From Datura wrightii (taxonomy: Eukaryota; Streptophyta; Magnoliopsida; Solanales; Solanaceae), in NCBI GenBank assembly GCA_035772735.1, contig JASDFA010000010.1, forward strand, positions 30,319,501 through 30,383,500: a DNA stretch of 64,000 nucleotides, given 5' to 3'. The notes beneath the pieces were generated by a model. That model saw nothing but the letters and a program-made list of their open reading frames with translations, was not told where the DNA came from and did no database searches. A program made the translations under genes and the position numbers. Within the stretch, counting starts at the first letter, position 1; each line of letters opens with the position of its first letter. Positions 1 to 10,911 of the stretch are shown here, piece after piece.

Positions 1-67
1 AAAAATATAGTTGATGTAGGCAATGAAGAGAAAACGCACCATTATAGTGCAGTGATGATGAGTAATC

Positions 68-460
68 TTGCCCCCCAAAAGAAAGGATCCTGGAGCTTTT
101 ACAATGTCATGCACAGTTGGGATATGTGTGTTTAAAAAGTCCCTATGTGATCTCCGCGCCAGCATAAATTTGATGCCTTTGCTCATTTTTAAGAAATTGA
201 GACTCAGAAGCACAAAATCGACGTCAATAAGGTTGCTAATGGCAGATAGGTCAATAAAAAGACGAGTGGGGGTGATAGAAGATGTACTGGTGAGAGTGGA
301 TAAGTTTATTCTGCCGGCTGATTTTGTTATTTTGTATTTTAGGAAGACCATTGTTGGCTACGGGGAGAGTCGTGGTGAACGTGGAGCTTGGAGAGTTAAA
401 ATTCTGGGTTGGAAGTGAGGAAGTCACCTTCAAAGTGTGTCCATCAGCTGAAACACCCCC
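68..460 (+). pseudogene. Athila-0 aspartic protease (retropepsin) remnant
   Basis: Two overlapping frames together resemble the gypsy retropepsin. The active-site region reads CDLRASINLMP, where the family has D-L-G-A; the glycine is replaced by arginine, which should inactivate the enzyme. It continues with LMADRSIKR, VEDVLVRVDKFILPADFVIL, then after a frameshift near 325-345 GRPLLATGRVVVNVELGEL, the usual second conserved block. The normal role is cleavage of the Gag-Pol polyprotein in the virus-like particle. A run of 13 C near 454-467 follows. No polymerase domain follows, unlike Athila-A in this window. Confidence 0.75.
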
Positions 461-537
461 CCCCCCGAATGCAAGGTGTTTGGAGTATTGCAAAATAACA
501 ATGAGGAAAAGGGATTAGAGCTAAAGGAGACGGGCTT

Positions 538-665
538 GGATGATGACTCATTGGAAAAGAGCTGCTAAAAATGAATCTACGTCGTGCAACGACATTAACT
601 AGGATGATGACTCATTGGAAAAGAGCTGCTAAAAATGAATCTACGTCGTGCAACGACATTAACTA
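538..665 (+). repeat. Perfect 64-bp tandem duplication
   Basis: Positions 538-601 and 602-665 are identical. The unit begins GGATGATGACTCATTGG and ends CAACGACATTAACTA. It includes the first of the two hairpins at the end of the Athila pol region. Absence of differences implies a recent duplication, or a sequencing or assembly artefact. Confidence 0.9.
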
Positions 666-691
666 AGGCGCTTCTTGGGAGTCAACCCAAG
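645..691 (+). other. Double hairpin at the pol/ORF3 junction of Athila-0
   Basis: Hairpin 1 (645-657) has arms GTCGT and ACGAC with a 3-nt loop. Hairpin 2 (674-691) has arms CTTGGG and CCCAAG with loop AGTCAA, preceded by GGCGCTT. The same place in Athila-A (49625-49642, minus strand) has GGCGCT followed by arms CACGGG and CCCGTG with loop AGGCAA. Arm bases differ at two paired positions and pairing is kept. The role is unknown. Confidence 0.65.
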
Positions 692-784
692 TGTTTATTG
701 AATTATTTGATGTTTTTGTTTGTGTAGGATTTGTGAAATGAGGAACAAAGGGAGAAACAAACCATGAAGGAAGGAACGACGAGC

Positions 785-894
785 CGGTCCAGAAACATGA
801 ACCGTCGATAAAGGTGAGCACAAAGCAGAAAGTGCTCGTCGGTCTAGAAACGCGAACCGTCGATGAAGATGAGCACAAAGCAGAAGGCTGAGAT
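785..894 (+). repeat. 55-bp tandem repeat in the Athila-0 pol/ORF3 spacer
   Basis: Units 785-839 and 840-894 share CGGTC, AGAAAC, GAACCGTCGAT and TGAGCACAAAGCAGAA with a few substitutions. They lie upstream of the internal TATA box at 1411. Around them the spacer (692-1400) is rich in short GC blocks such as ACCGGCGAG and AAACCGTTG. No coding function is seen. Confidence 0.75.
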
Positions 895-1410
895 TTGGAT
901 CGAAGAACCGGCGAGCCACTGGCAAACCGTTGAATCAGATCCATGGGCTGCCAGTGGATAGCCGATAGCGACCAGGAAACCTGAAGCTCGAACACAGAAG
1001 CGGCGGGTAACCGACGGATCCCCGATGCAAGTCGTGAACCGCTAGTGTATAGCCGGCAAGAAACAAATCACTGGGCAAAATAAATGGCAAAATAAACCAC
1101 AGCGGCAAACTGCCGATGACACTCCGGTCGAGGTGCGAAGTTATTACAGAATGGAATTTAAGAAGTTGGCCTACAAAATCCCAAATACCTGACCAGCCAC
1201 CCTATTCTGCAAATATTCCCATAATTCCCCTTTTCCCAACACTTTTTTATTTCATTTTTGTCTTTCCATTACCCAACATTACCAATTCCCCATATTCGTC
1301 CATTTTCAACCTTTCCACTTTCCCACCTTTCCACCTTCCCACTTACCACCAACACACTCATATTAAACTCTCCACCTTCCCCTCAACCTATCACACTCCC
1401 ATTCTTCACC

Positions 1411-1417
1411 TATAAAG
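1411..1417 (+). promoter_or_regulatory. Candidate internal TATA box upstream of ORF3 (Athila-0)
   Basis: TATAAAG lies in a pyrimidine-rich context. About 20 nt downstream is TTTCACTCACACACTC, a typical CA-rich plant start-site context. Athila-A has TTTCTCACACACTC at the equivalent place, although the surrounding DNA is not alignable. This suggests a promoter that drives only the env-like ORF. It is inferred from motif and position only. Confidence 0.45.
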
Positions 1418-1466
1418 CCCCCTCCATATTTCACTCACACACTCTCTACAGTATATCTATCTTGAG

Positions 1467-2229
1467 GTACCATTGCAAGATTTAGTTAAGTCCTTTTTGA
1501 AGTTCAAAGTGTGTGCAAGCAATCTCCCAATTTGGTAACAATTTTCTTGCTCTTGTCTTTATTTTATCATTGGAGCTTAATTATTTAGGAGTAATACGTT
1601 GTTTCCCTTCCATGTTGAATTTTCAAATGAGATATTCTTGTTGAATGGGATGGGGATATTCTTTTGTGGGTGAAATTATGAAAAGGATGAATTCTGAGTA
1701 ACCCATTTGCATAAAACACAATGTTTTGCCCGATGATGGACCGGGTGACGCCATTCTTGAGGGCTAAACATCATAAATATGTGTTTGAATGGAGTAGTGT
1801 TGCTTTTATTATGTTTGATGTGAGTGTGTTTTAATGGGTGCCTATGAATAGTAAGTAAAAATTTGGGGACGACAGGGTCCGGCGATTCACCGGTGAGATT
1901 TGTTGAATCGCTGATGGAGCGACAATTCACTTTGAAAATTGGCTCTGGCAACTGAGTGGATCCCGCTCTACATCGGAGGTTCACAAACCAAGATCGGTGA
2001 TTTACCACTTAAACCGCCGAAACCTTCTCACTTGCCCAGCTTCTGTAAGGCATCAGTGGGAAATCGGCGGTCCATGAAATGCTTTCTGCACACCGCCGGT
2101 CCTCTGCCGGTGCTATTGAATCTTTAAATGATTGTTTGGTTTTCTCTTATTTCTCAATTCTTCACTAGAATAGTTTTCTTTTCTTTTAATTTCTACTTCA
2201 AATTCTTGTCACTAATATATTTCTTGCAG
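1467..2229 (+). other. Predicted leader intron before ORF3 (Athila-0)
   Basis: A donor CTTGAG/GTACCA occurs at 1466/1467, about 50 nt after the internal TATA box. A strong acceptor, ATATATTTCTTGCAG, ends at 2229, 11 nt before the ORF3 ATG at 2241. The intron would be 763 bp and T-rich before the acceptor. Athila-A has a matching donor and acceptor pair with a 691-bp interval. The region also contains GC palindromic blocks around 1870-2110. Confidence 0.45.
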
Positions 2230-2240
2230 AAAAACAAATC

Positions 2241-3685
2241 ATGTCTTCAACAAGAAATACAGGAAAAGGAAAGGTCCCTGCTTCTTCTGCTAGCAAAGGC
2301 AAGGGTAAAGCAAAGGCTGCCCCACCTTGGGCGAACACAAAGGAGGCAATAATCTTCTGCGTCCCTAATATGCAAGATCACTACATCATTTTCCAAGGCC
2401 ATTCAATCACTATGGAGAAGAGTTTCGACTTGGCAGGGCTAATAGGTGATTTTCCCAACATCACCGCGCAATCTACCGACAGGCAGTGGCATGCACTTGC
2501 CAACCTGCTTCCACCATACTACCCCAGCTTGGTAGCTGAATTTTGTGCCTCATATCAGGACTGATAAGAGAGTATGTAGCACAGGGGAAAAGTGGATGAT
2601 TTTCCATTCTTGCCATCAGTGATGATTCGGGGAGTGGAGGTTGATATAACCCCGACGACCATAAACTACCTATTCTAGGAGGACGAAGTTGACTCCGCTA
2701 TGGAGTACATAATAAGGGTGGCTGATATGAAGGATCAGTTCACTTGGGTAGGCCGCATCATATCTGCTGGTAATCCTCTTTGGGCCTGTATGGGTGGCAA
2801 AATCTCTTGCCACGACTTGAAGTTCGAAGCCAAGATGTGGCTCGATTTTGATTGTGCTCGGATCATCCCCTTTAAAAATGAGCAAAGGGTCAGCCTTGAA
2901 ACTTTCATCCTTATCGCTTGCATAATAATGGGAGTCCCCATTAACTTTGGGGAAATTGTCTCTCAACAAATAAACAAAGGCCCGACAATCTAGTACCTCA
3001 ATGCCCTACGTTGTCTTAATTTCCCAGCTTTGCAACAGCTTGGGTGCCTCTATTCCCGCATGAAACTCCTTCCGTTGCTTCGGGTGTGATAGATGTTGAG
3101 CGAAAGAGAGATGCTGAGGCACCGACAGTTAAAAGAAAGAGACTACAGGCCTCTGGATTGTAAGAAGTATCCCTCTCCCATGGGTCAGCCCAATCACCAA
3201 TCGCCCTAGAGTCCAACGTGCCCCAGCCTGAATTGTCGGGCCAAGTATCATATGACATGCCTCAGTGAGGAGCTTCTCCCCCTCCACAATTCTCTCAGCC
3301 AAGTGGTCTCCATCGCCTTTTAGAGATGACAAACTCACACAAAAGCCAACTTCAATGTTTGGCTAAGAGCCTCCCAGCACTCATTGCTAAAACAATCAAG
3401 AAGGAGCTCAAGTCACTGTACGAGAATGTTGTCACTCTATGCAAGAGGGTGGATGCAATAGAAGGGGCAGTCACTTCCCTCCGAACTGAGGTGCATGAGT
3501 GGAAGAGTCGGATTTTGATAGAAGTGCCCGACATGAGCGCCTTGGATGCTGCAATGGCTGCTCCTTCCTTAGTTCGAGGGCTAATTGATGATCTGTTTGA
3601 AGGGCTGGGAGATGATTTCGCTAGGCTAGGTGAGACTAGCGGCGGTGATGGTGGTAAGACAGATGTTGATGATGAAGAGGATTAA
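2241..3685 (+). pseudogene. Athila-0 env-like third ORF (plant transposon protein type), degraded
   Basis: The first segment starts MSSTRNTGKGKVP, with a basic, serine- and lysine-rich N terminus like ORF3 of Athila-A (MASRQEKGKG). After a stop near 2562 the frame continues with VMIRGVEVDITPTTIN, close to the conserved block IKIRGQIVTFEPHHLN of Athila-A. A further piece covers 2700-2993, and a C-terminal segment (3326-3685) is helical with a coiled-coil look and an acidic tail, GKTDVDDEED. At least three breaks prevent translation. This third ORF of Athila elements is often called env-like. No signal peptide or membrane span is evident in these pieces, so an envelope role is not supported here. 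Confidence 0.65.
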
Positions 3686-5710
3686 ACCACTCAAGGAGTT
3701 CCTTGTCCCTTTTCTTTTTACATATTTACATTGGGGACAATGTATGCTCTTAAGTGGGGGAGGAATGAGCGCAATTAATGAGGGGGCCAGGGTTGAATGT
3801 TTCTGTTGATATTTTGATGTTTTGTTTGAGTCTGAGTAAGTCCAGCCTTTGTCGTGCTATTAGGTTTTATTTCAATAATTGATAATTGCCCTTTTCGGGT
3901 CTGTCCTGTTTTGAAATGAATGAATGAATGATTTAGTTCAAGTTTTTTGTTATGATGAATGATTGGTGACTAAATGGGGTCTTTTCTTTCGAATTGCAAA
4001 ATATTGGAAATCTTGAATGAAATGACCCCAAAGTCTTGTTCCTTTTTCGCCATTGTAAATAGTAGTGTAGAAATTAAAACTCCGAGGATTTTTTTTGACC
4101 ACAGTTCTTTCCCAAGAAGAATTCTCTTATATTTTTTATTTTTGTTATCGAACCGGGTTGATTTTTCCCGATGATGGATTGAGTGGCGACATTCTTAAGG
4201 GAAAATGCCATGTTGCCTTGAGTCTTTTGGAAAGTTGTTTTGAGAGGCACCACTGGAAAAATTTTTTTGTTGAGATGAAAGTGTAAAAACAAGGGCATGA
4301 GAATGAAAATAAGGAGCAAATGTTGACACCGTAGCATAGCTTTTGTCATACATTGTAAATTCTCTGTTTGACTTATGATGTTTGCTTGCTTTGATATCCT
4401 AGTTTGGTGTTTTGTGTTGAGAATGACTCTTTTAGACCCTTTAAGGGTGATTCTTTTTGTGGTGAGGACATTTTTGATGAATCTCATGCATTAAATCTTG
4501 TCTAGAACTTGCCCCAAATGTGATTCAAGGCGAAATCCTAGATGTAGTTGCACCAAGAACATGAGTTTGGGCTTTTCTTTGTCTAGTCACTTCACCCATA
4601 TGCCCTCCATGAGAATCGATCCTTGTTAGCCAATGTTGAGCCTTAAAACCTTTCCTTGGAAACCACATTACAAGCCTTAAGACCATTCTTAATACCTCTT
4701 TTTGACCCCCATTCTCCCTAGATGCTAGTGACAATATAAGTGATGAAATGAGGCTTAAAGCCTAAGAAAGAGGGAGTGATAAAAATATTTGTGAAAAATG
4801 AGGCAAAAGCCTAAGTTTGGGGGTATGCAAAACAAAGGGGGAAGATAAGAATTATAGTGTGAAGGAAACACCACCTTTTGTCAAAGTGCACCAAAGGATA
4901 AATCAAAAAGAAAAAGACAATTTGTGTGAATCGGTGTTCCCTCTTGATGTAATAAGGCTAGCTGAAAAAAAGGGATTATAAGGGAGAGTGTTAAAGAAAT
5001 GAAAGTCATCAACAAAGAAAGAAGGGAAAGAAGGTTAAGTGAGTGGAATTGATGTAAGGTATGACACAAAAAGCATTAGGGAGGATCTAGTCACTATAAC
5101 CAAATGTTCATCCTACCCTCACACCGAGCCTACATCATAACCCGCAAGTCCTAAATGATTCTAGGTGCAGCTACTCTACATTAGTGGCGAATTACATGAA
5201 GGGAAAGCCTATGGGTCAAGTGTATGCATGAAGATATCTTTTGGGAGATTGAGTGTGAGTGTCTCTTTCAATTAATCCCTTGTGTGCATTCAAATGATCA
5301 CATGACCAAAAGAATAGGGATCCTTATTATGGTAAGTGGCATCATTCCTTTTTGGGGATGCAAGAGCATTCAGAGTTAAGGTGGACATAGGGCAAGGAGT
5401 GTAAACTGTAAGGCAAGCTTTGAATTTTCAGTGATTATAACTTGAGATGCTATGTGTGTTACTTGGTTGAGCAATGCCCTTGTTTTGATAAAAGATACTT
5501 TTCATAAGCTTTACTTAATAGAAAGAAGTTTCCTGTTTGAAACATCTTCATTGTTTTGGTCTTTTGAGGTATTTTATTCTCTTTTTCAGTGAGCATGGTG
5601 AGTATTTTTGGGTTGTCATAGTCTGGGTGATCGACGAGGTCTAATTGTGAAGAGAGGTGGCATATTCCTCAATAGTTGAGTATTGTATTACTTGAGGACA
5701 AGCAATGATT
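3686..5710 (+). other. 3' noncoding tail of Athila-0
   Basis: About 2 kb between ORF3 and the 3' LTR, typical in length for Athila elements. ORFs here are short and unsupported. It contains purine-rich blocks resembling polypurine tracts at 3763-3777 (AAGTGGGGGAGGAAT) and around 4807-4845 (AAGTTTGGGGGT, then AAAGGGGGAAGATAAG). Only the last one, at 5711, touches an LTR. Confidence 0.6.
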
Positions 5711-5724
5711 TAAGTTTGGGGGTT
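5711..5724 (+). promoter_or_regulatory. Polypurine tract of Athila-0
   Basis: TAAGTTTGGGGGTT immediately precedes the LTR start TGATGAGTTGG. In Ty3/gypsy elements this tract primes plus-strand DNA synthesis. Confidence 0.7.
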
Positions 5725-6255
5725 TGATGAGTTGGTATTTACCAACTCATTAGGCTCTAAACCTTGAGTTTTTGTTTCGTTCTTGAGTTGATTATTTGGA
5801 TCTTATGCCCTTTTTGCTTTTATTTTGTGCAGATGGCTAAAAGTGAAGAAAACAACAAAAATGGAGCAAAAAGAAGGGAGTGAGAGTGAATCAACGATTC
5901 GCAGATGTAAACCGGTGAAACACCGGCCAATGCCCGAATATCACTGCCTTAGAGGATTAATGCCACTAGCGGTTCGCAACTTGTCAACGGCAAGTCATAA
6001 GTCCAGTCGTCGAATGATACTTAAAAGTTCTGAAAAATGGCTTGAAGACCCGGCAGTTCATAGATTGGCATCGACGAAATGTCGGGTGAATCCCAATATT
6101 CACTGGAATTTAGTGAAGATGCAGAAAAGACACGCGGGGATTCATGGATTGTAACCGGCAAACAGTCGGTGCTTCCTACGATTCCAGAACGGTGCTCATA
6201 AGGGTATAATCGTCCAACACTGAAAAAGAGATGAAAAGTGCCCTACTTTTCAGGG

Positions 6256-6262
6256 TATAAAT
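6256..6262 (+). promoter_or_regulatory. TATA box of the Athila-0 LTR
   Basis: TATAAAT about 530 bp into the LTR, downstream of a GC-rich block with palindromes (5880-6200). This is the expected position for the retrotransposon promoter at the U3/R border. Confidence 0.55.
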
Positions 6263-6630
6263 CAAATAAAGTACTTTATACTCAGATATGCAGAGGGAGA
6301 GATAGAAATAGAGATTTTGAAGAGAGAACAAAAGCTTACATCACATCATTATTTTCCCTTTTATCTGAAGAAAATTCTCTTAGCTGAGAGAGGGAGATTC
6401 TGAGTGAAAATTGTAGAAAGTACTATGTTCTACTTCCTTTTGTACTAGTAAGTTTCAGCTATATTGAAGATTATTTTGTGAAGGTGATTTATCTACTCTT
6501 GCTATTAAATTCAATGACGCTATTGATGAATGTGTTTTTAAATTTCTTAAATATGAGTAGCTAAAATTATAAAATAGAAGTGTGTGATGATGAATACTTC
6601 ATTGGATTAGGTATAGCTAGAGTTAGGCTA

Positions 6631-6830
6631 GTCGGGGGGACGGGACGTCCCGATCCGTCCCGATTTCGGATCCCGATAGTCCCGTCCTGGCTAATAGTAA
6701 TGAGATGGGGGGATCGGTATATGGGATGGGATGGGACGGGTATAATTAACGGTAGTCCCGGCCCGGTTCGTCCTGGTACCGGACCAGTCTCGTCCTGGTA
6801 CCGGACCGATCCCATTCCGATTTTAGCCAG
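6631..6830 (+). repeat. 5' subterminal repeats of hAT-1
   Basis: Many copies of CGGGAC, GTCCCG, GGGATGGGAC and TCCTGGTACCGGACC (twice, near 6769 and 6793), in both orientations. In hAT elements such clusters are transposase binding sites; that role is inferred from the family. Confidence 0.75.
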
Positions 6831-6888
6831 ATTTAAAAAAAAATTATAACTAGACGTTTCCAGCCGTTGGGCTATATTCCCTTTTCAG

Positions 6889-6930
6889 CCCCCCCCACCC
6901 CCCCCAGCCCCCCCAAACCCCCAACCCCCT
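6889..6930 (-). other. C-run cluster; G-quadruplex potential on the minus strand
   Basis: Runs of 8, 8, 7, 5 and 5 C are separated by one to four bases. The minus strand therefore has at least four G-runs with short loops. It lies inside hAT-1, about 550 bp before the transposase start. No function is known. Confidence 0.6.
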
Positions 6931-7475
6931 TTATTTTAAATTTTTTTTACATCCCTTAGTTTTAAAAATTACACTTTGGTCCTTTTCTTAAAAACTATAA
7001 ATACCCCCATATTTTCACAATTTATTCACTTTTAACAATTCATCTCTTCTCTTCTCTAATCTCTACTACAAACTCATTCTCTCAAGTCTCAAATATTATC
7101 AATTTTCAATTTCTCTCAAATTTCCCTACATTCTCTAATTCTCCAAATTTCAAAATTTATAATTTTCAAATCTAAATCGTGTTAGTTATTTTAATTTCAA
7201 GTTTCAAGTCTCAACTCTCAAGTTGCTAATTGCTACGCGCTAGTTTTGCTACATCAATTTTTGAATTCTGAATTTCCGACAATTGGTTATAATCGTCTGT
7301 TTTTACACAGATGTTTGGTACATTCGTTCCATAATCCATACTTACTTTTGTTATTTGTTTATTTTACAGCTTTACGCATTTAATTTTTCTATCTTATTTA
7401 TTTAAATATACTTGTGTTATATTTATTTAGTCATAATTTTAGTTGTGTTTTATTTATTTATTCATAGATTATAAT

Positions 7476-9935
7476 ATGGATTTTGGAAAAAAAAATCTGG
7501 AAAAGAAAAGGGTGTTATGGCCAAGGTTGCAGGTGCATTGGGTATTAGTACTCGTAAAAAAACAACAGGTTCTAGTTCAACTGCTAAAAAAATTGTGGTT
7601 CTTCTTCAGTCCCTAGAGTTAGAACTAATAATGAAGATATTACGCAATTTGGTAGTACTCCTATTAATATTAATTCGGACACTCCATTAGATAATGAAGT
7701 ACTGAAAAGGGTTTATGGTAATTTATTAGAGGAAGAATTAGATTAAGTAGAAGTAGAAGAAGAAGAATTAGATAATACACCTACTAGTCCCGTTACTGAA
7801 GCTCCAACTCAAGATACTCCTCAATGTGAAGCTCAACTTCCCCCTTTACATCCTACTAGGGGTAAGACTAGGGTTCAACGGGCTAAAACTTCAGCTATTT
7901 GGCAATTTATGCATCAAAATGAGGAGCGAACGAAAGTTATTTGTATTAAGTGTAAAAAGGTATTTAAGCATGAATGCGGCGGAAGCAAAGGTGGAACTGG
8001 GGAGTTACATAGACATTTATTACAATGTTCTAAACTTGAAAATTTGGCGGCTAAAGAAGCTTCTAAAGCCGTCGGTTGTGATGTCCCTATTGGATCGGAA
8101 GGGGGTTCCAATATGGTTCAGGGCCAGTTAATCCTTCAAACCCAAGTGGCCCTGTTACACAACAGAAATATGATAGGAATAGAGACCGTGAAAACATCGC
8201 AAAAATGGTTGCAATTTGTGGTTTTTATTTTAGTTTTCCCTCCCATCCTGGATTTATTATGTATATTCAACAAACATATAATCCTTCTTTTGAAGGTTAT
8301 TCACAAAACATGGTTAAACGTGACATTTTTGAATTTCAAGCAAAGCATGCTTATTATCTTCGTTGTTTATTTAGTTATTTTGATGGTAGATTTTCTATTA
8401 CTTCTGATATGGGTCGTAGTGTCAATTCTGTTGTTATTTAACTATTACTACACATTGGATTGATCATGATTGGAATTTAAAAAAAAGAATATTAGGTTAT
8501 AAAATTTGTGAGCAGAGAAAAACTACTACATATATAGCTGCTACTATACTTGAAGTTTTACAATCTTTTGGCATTTCTGATTAAATATTGAGTGTTACAC
8601 TAGATAATGCTTCTTCTAACACTAGTGCTATTAGTATGTTAAGAACTCGATTATGTCCAATTAATAATGTTGCTTTCCATGTTAGATGTGCTGCTCATAT
8701 ATTTAATTTGGTTGTACAGAATGTCATTAAATTATTTGATATTGGGTGCTCTAAAGTTGAATTAGCATATTTTTGGATTTTTTGAATGAATAAAAGTTCT
8801 AGAATTCGTGAATTTAAAGAACTTTGTAGAATATGTGAACTTCCATATAGAAAAGTTCCAAAACATGTAAAAACTAGATGGGATTCATTATACGAGATGC
8901 TAGAAGTTGCATATATTTATAGAAGGTCTATCACTATGTTGTATAATGCTCGTAATTCCGAACCTGATTTGAAACTCAATGATAATAACTGGGAGGAAAT
9001 AAATGAACTTAATCAATTTTTAAAATTATTTTATGAAGCAACAAAAACTTTTCCTGGCGTGTATTTTTCAACTATTTGTGAAGTTTTAATAAATATATGT
9101 GTTGTTACTACTAAATTTGCTGAATATAAAAATAATGAAAAGTTTGCACCGGCTATTGAGGTCATGATTCAGAAGTTTAAAAAATATTTTTTCCTATCCC
9201 TCAAATTTATTTAGCTGCTATACTTTTTAACCCAGAATATAAAGAACGAGGTACAAGAGGAGTCGTTCAAAAAATTTATGAAAATTTAGAAATAGAAGAT
9301 AATGAAACTCCAACTTTAGAAAGTTGTAAAAGTAGTATTAGAGTGCAGGCCAAAATGATGATGAGACTTATTTCAGTTGCATAGTGGTAATTCCGTTAAT
9401 GCTCGTGGAACTTCTAGGGTCCGAGTAGATAGTACCCATGGATATGTGCAAAGTACTATTGGTCTTGATTTTTCTAACAGTTGTGATTTTGATGACTATC
9501 TTTCTTCAGCTAGGGAAAATGTTACAATTTCTGCTGACGGCACGCCGGACATTCTGAGTTGGTGGTGAGCTCGTGGCAGCATATTTCCAAGGCTTAGCAA
9601 GATGGTTTGGGACGTGCTAGCTATTCAAGTATCATCTGTTGCTTCGGAGGCTGCTTTCAGTGTGGAAAGATTTCAACTTGGAGATCATCGATATTCACTA
9701 GCAGAAGACAGCTTGGAGGTATCTATAACTTTCAGAGATTGGATCAATGCAGAGCGGAGAAATCATGGCTACCGAAGTTAACTTCCCAACTAGAAGCTTT
9801 TTTGGATTCAACAATTAATAGTGATGATGACATGGAAGCGCAAGACCGACAACAATCTATGCCGGTGCCAAAAAATACTTCGGCTCAACAGATAGAAGAA
9901 TTAGAAAGAGATTTCATAAAGATGTACAAATATTA
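7476..9935 (+). pseudogene. hAT-1 transposase, BED-finger type, broken
   Basis: The probable start is ATG at 7476 (MDFGKKNLEKK), followed by a frameshift within about 40 nt. A BED zinc finger is readable at 7872-8030 (CIKCKKVF and HRHLLQC). The RNase-H-like core survives in pieces: TSDMGRS near 8405 (first catalytic Asp), TLDNASSN near 8595 (second Asp) and HVRCAAHIFNLVV near 8680. A segment with VKTRWDSLYEML follows at 8786-9214. The C-terminal dimerization region (9560-9760) contains VSSVASEAAFS and a stop where WW is followed by ARGS. The protein would cut and rejoin the element ends. At least five stops or frameshifts make this copy non-autonomous. Confidence 0.85.
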
Positions 9936-10009
9936 ATATTATATTCGCTTAATCCAAATAGTATCCTTCCTAGAAGGTGGATGCATAGATTAGGCGCTCT
10001 ACTAATATT

Positions 10010-10735
10010 TATAAATTATAATACAAATTTTTATGATATTATTTTAATTTTTATATGAATAAATTTAAAGGCTTTTAGCCTTAATTTTTAATTTCATTAT
10101 ATATTGTATTATATCTTAATTATTTATAAACGTATCTATAAGTTATAGATACAAATAAATATTCAATAATTACTTCATATTTCAAAAATCAAAATTCAAA
10201 ATTAAAATTTCAAATTTTAAAAATTAAAATTTCAAGCTTTAAGTCTTTAAGTCTTTAAGAGTTAAGACTTAAGACTTCAAGTCTTTAAGTCTTTAAAAAA
10301 ATTTATAAATTATTTTAGCCTTAAGATATTAAATTCTTAATTTCAATTTGCAATTTGCAATTTTTAAATTAATACCTAAATGTTTACTTCATATTTCAAA
10401 TTTCAAACTTTAAGTTTTTTGACTTTAAGTTTTCAATAAACTTTAGACTTTAGATTTTGGAGTTTAAACTTTAATTGATTTTTTAGCCTTAAATTTGTAT
10501 TTCAATTTTCAAATTTTAAATTTTAAATTTCAAGTTCAACTTTGAACTTTGAAGTTCTTTCTTATTTGTAAATTTTAACTTCTAAGTTCTAAGTTTCTAA
10601 GCTCTAAGTTCTAAGTTCTAAGTTCTAACTATTAGGCATTAGCCTTAAAATTGAAATTCTTATTTCTAAATGTAAGACTTTAAGACTATAAAATTTTTAA
10701 AAACATTTAAATTTTAATATAAAAAAAATTTAAAA
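10010..10735. repeat. AT-rich low-complexity tail of hAT-1
   Basis: The stretch after the transposase is made of drifting short repeats: AAGTCTTTAAGTC variants at 10235-10300, TTCAAATTTTAAA variants, and a heptamer AAGTTCT array at 10579-10628. No gene is seen. Confidence 0.7.
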
Positions 10736-10740
10736 AAATT

Positions 10741-10911
10741 ATTTTTGTCCCGTTTGTCCCATTTATCCTGTCCCGTCTCGGCCCATTAATATAATGGGAT
10801 GGGACGGGACTATACGTCCGTCCCGGTTCATTCCAGCCTGGCTTCCCTTCCCACTTCCCCTCGTCCCATCCCGGTCCGTCCCGTCTTGTTCGTCCCGTCC
10901 CGGCGAAATGA
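10741..10911 (+). repeat. 3' subterminal repeats of hAT-1
   Basis: A cluster of TGTCCCGT, GTCCCATCC, GGGACGGGAC and CCCGTCC motifs that mirrors the 5' cluster at 6631-6830. It ends 9 bp from the 3' terminus. Confidence 0.75.

Larger units (their letters stand above)
1..5724 (+). mobile_element. Athila-0: internal region (3' part) of an Athila-type Ty3/gypsy element
   Basis: The order is a retropepsin remnant, a pol/ORF3 spacer with hairpins, a degraded env-like ORF3, a long noncoding tail, a polypurine tract and a 3' LTR. This order is known for the Athila lineage. Reverse transcriptase, RNase H and integrase are absent: the protease remnant ends near position 460 and the conserved end-of-pol hairpin begins near 645. 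The copy is therefore internally deleted. The 5' end lies outside the window. The right end of its LTR at 11620 lies inside a minus-strand Tekay gag, which marks its insertion site. Confidence 0.8.

Noticed and set aside
4074..4487. 137-codon minus-strand ORF in the Athila-0 tail
   Set aside because: Noncoding tail of the element; composition and lack of any motif suggest chance.
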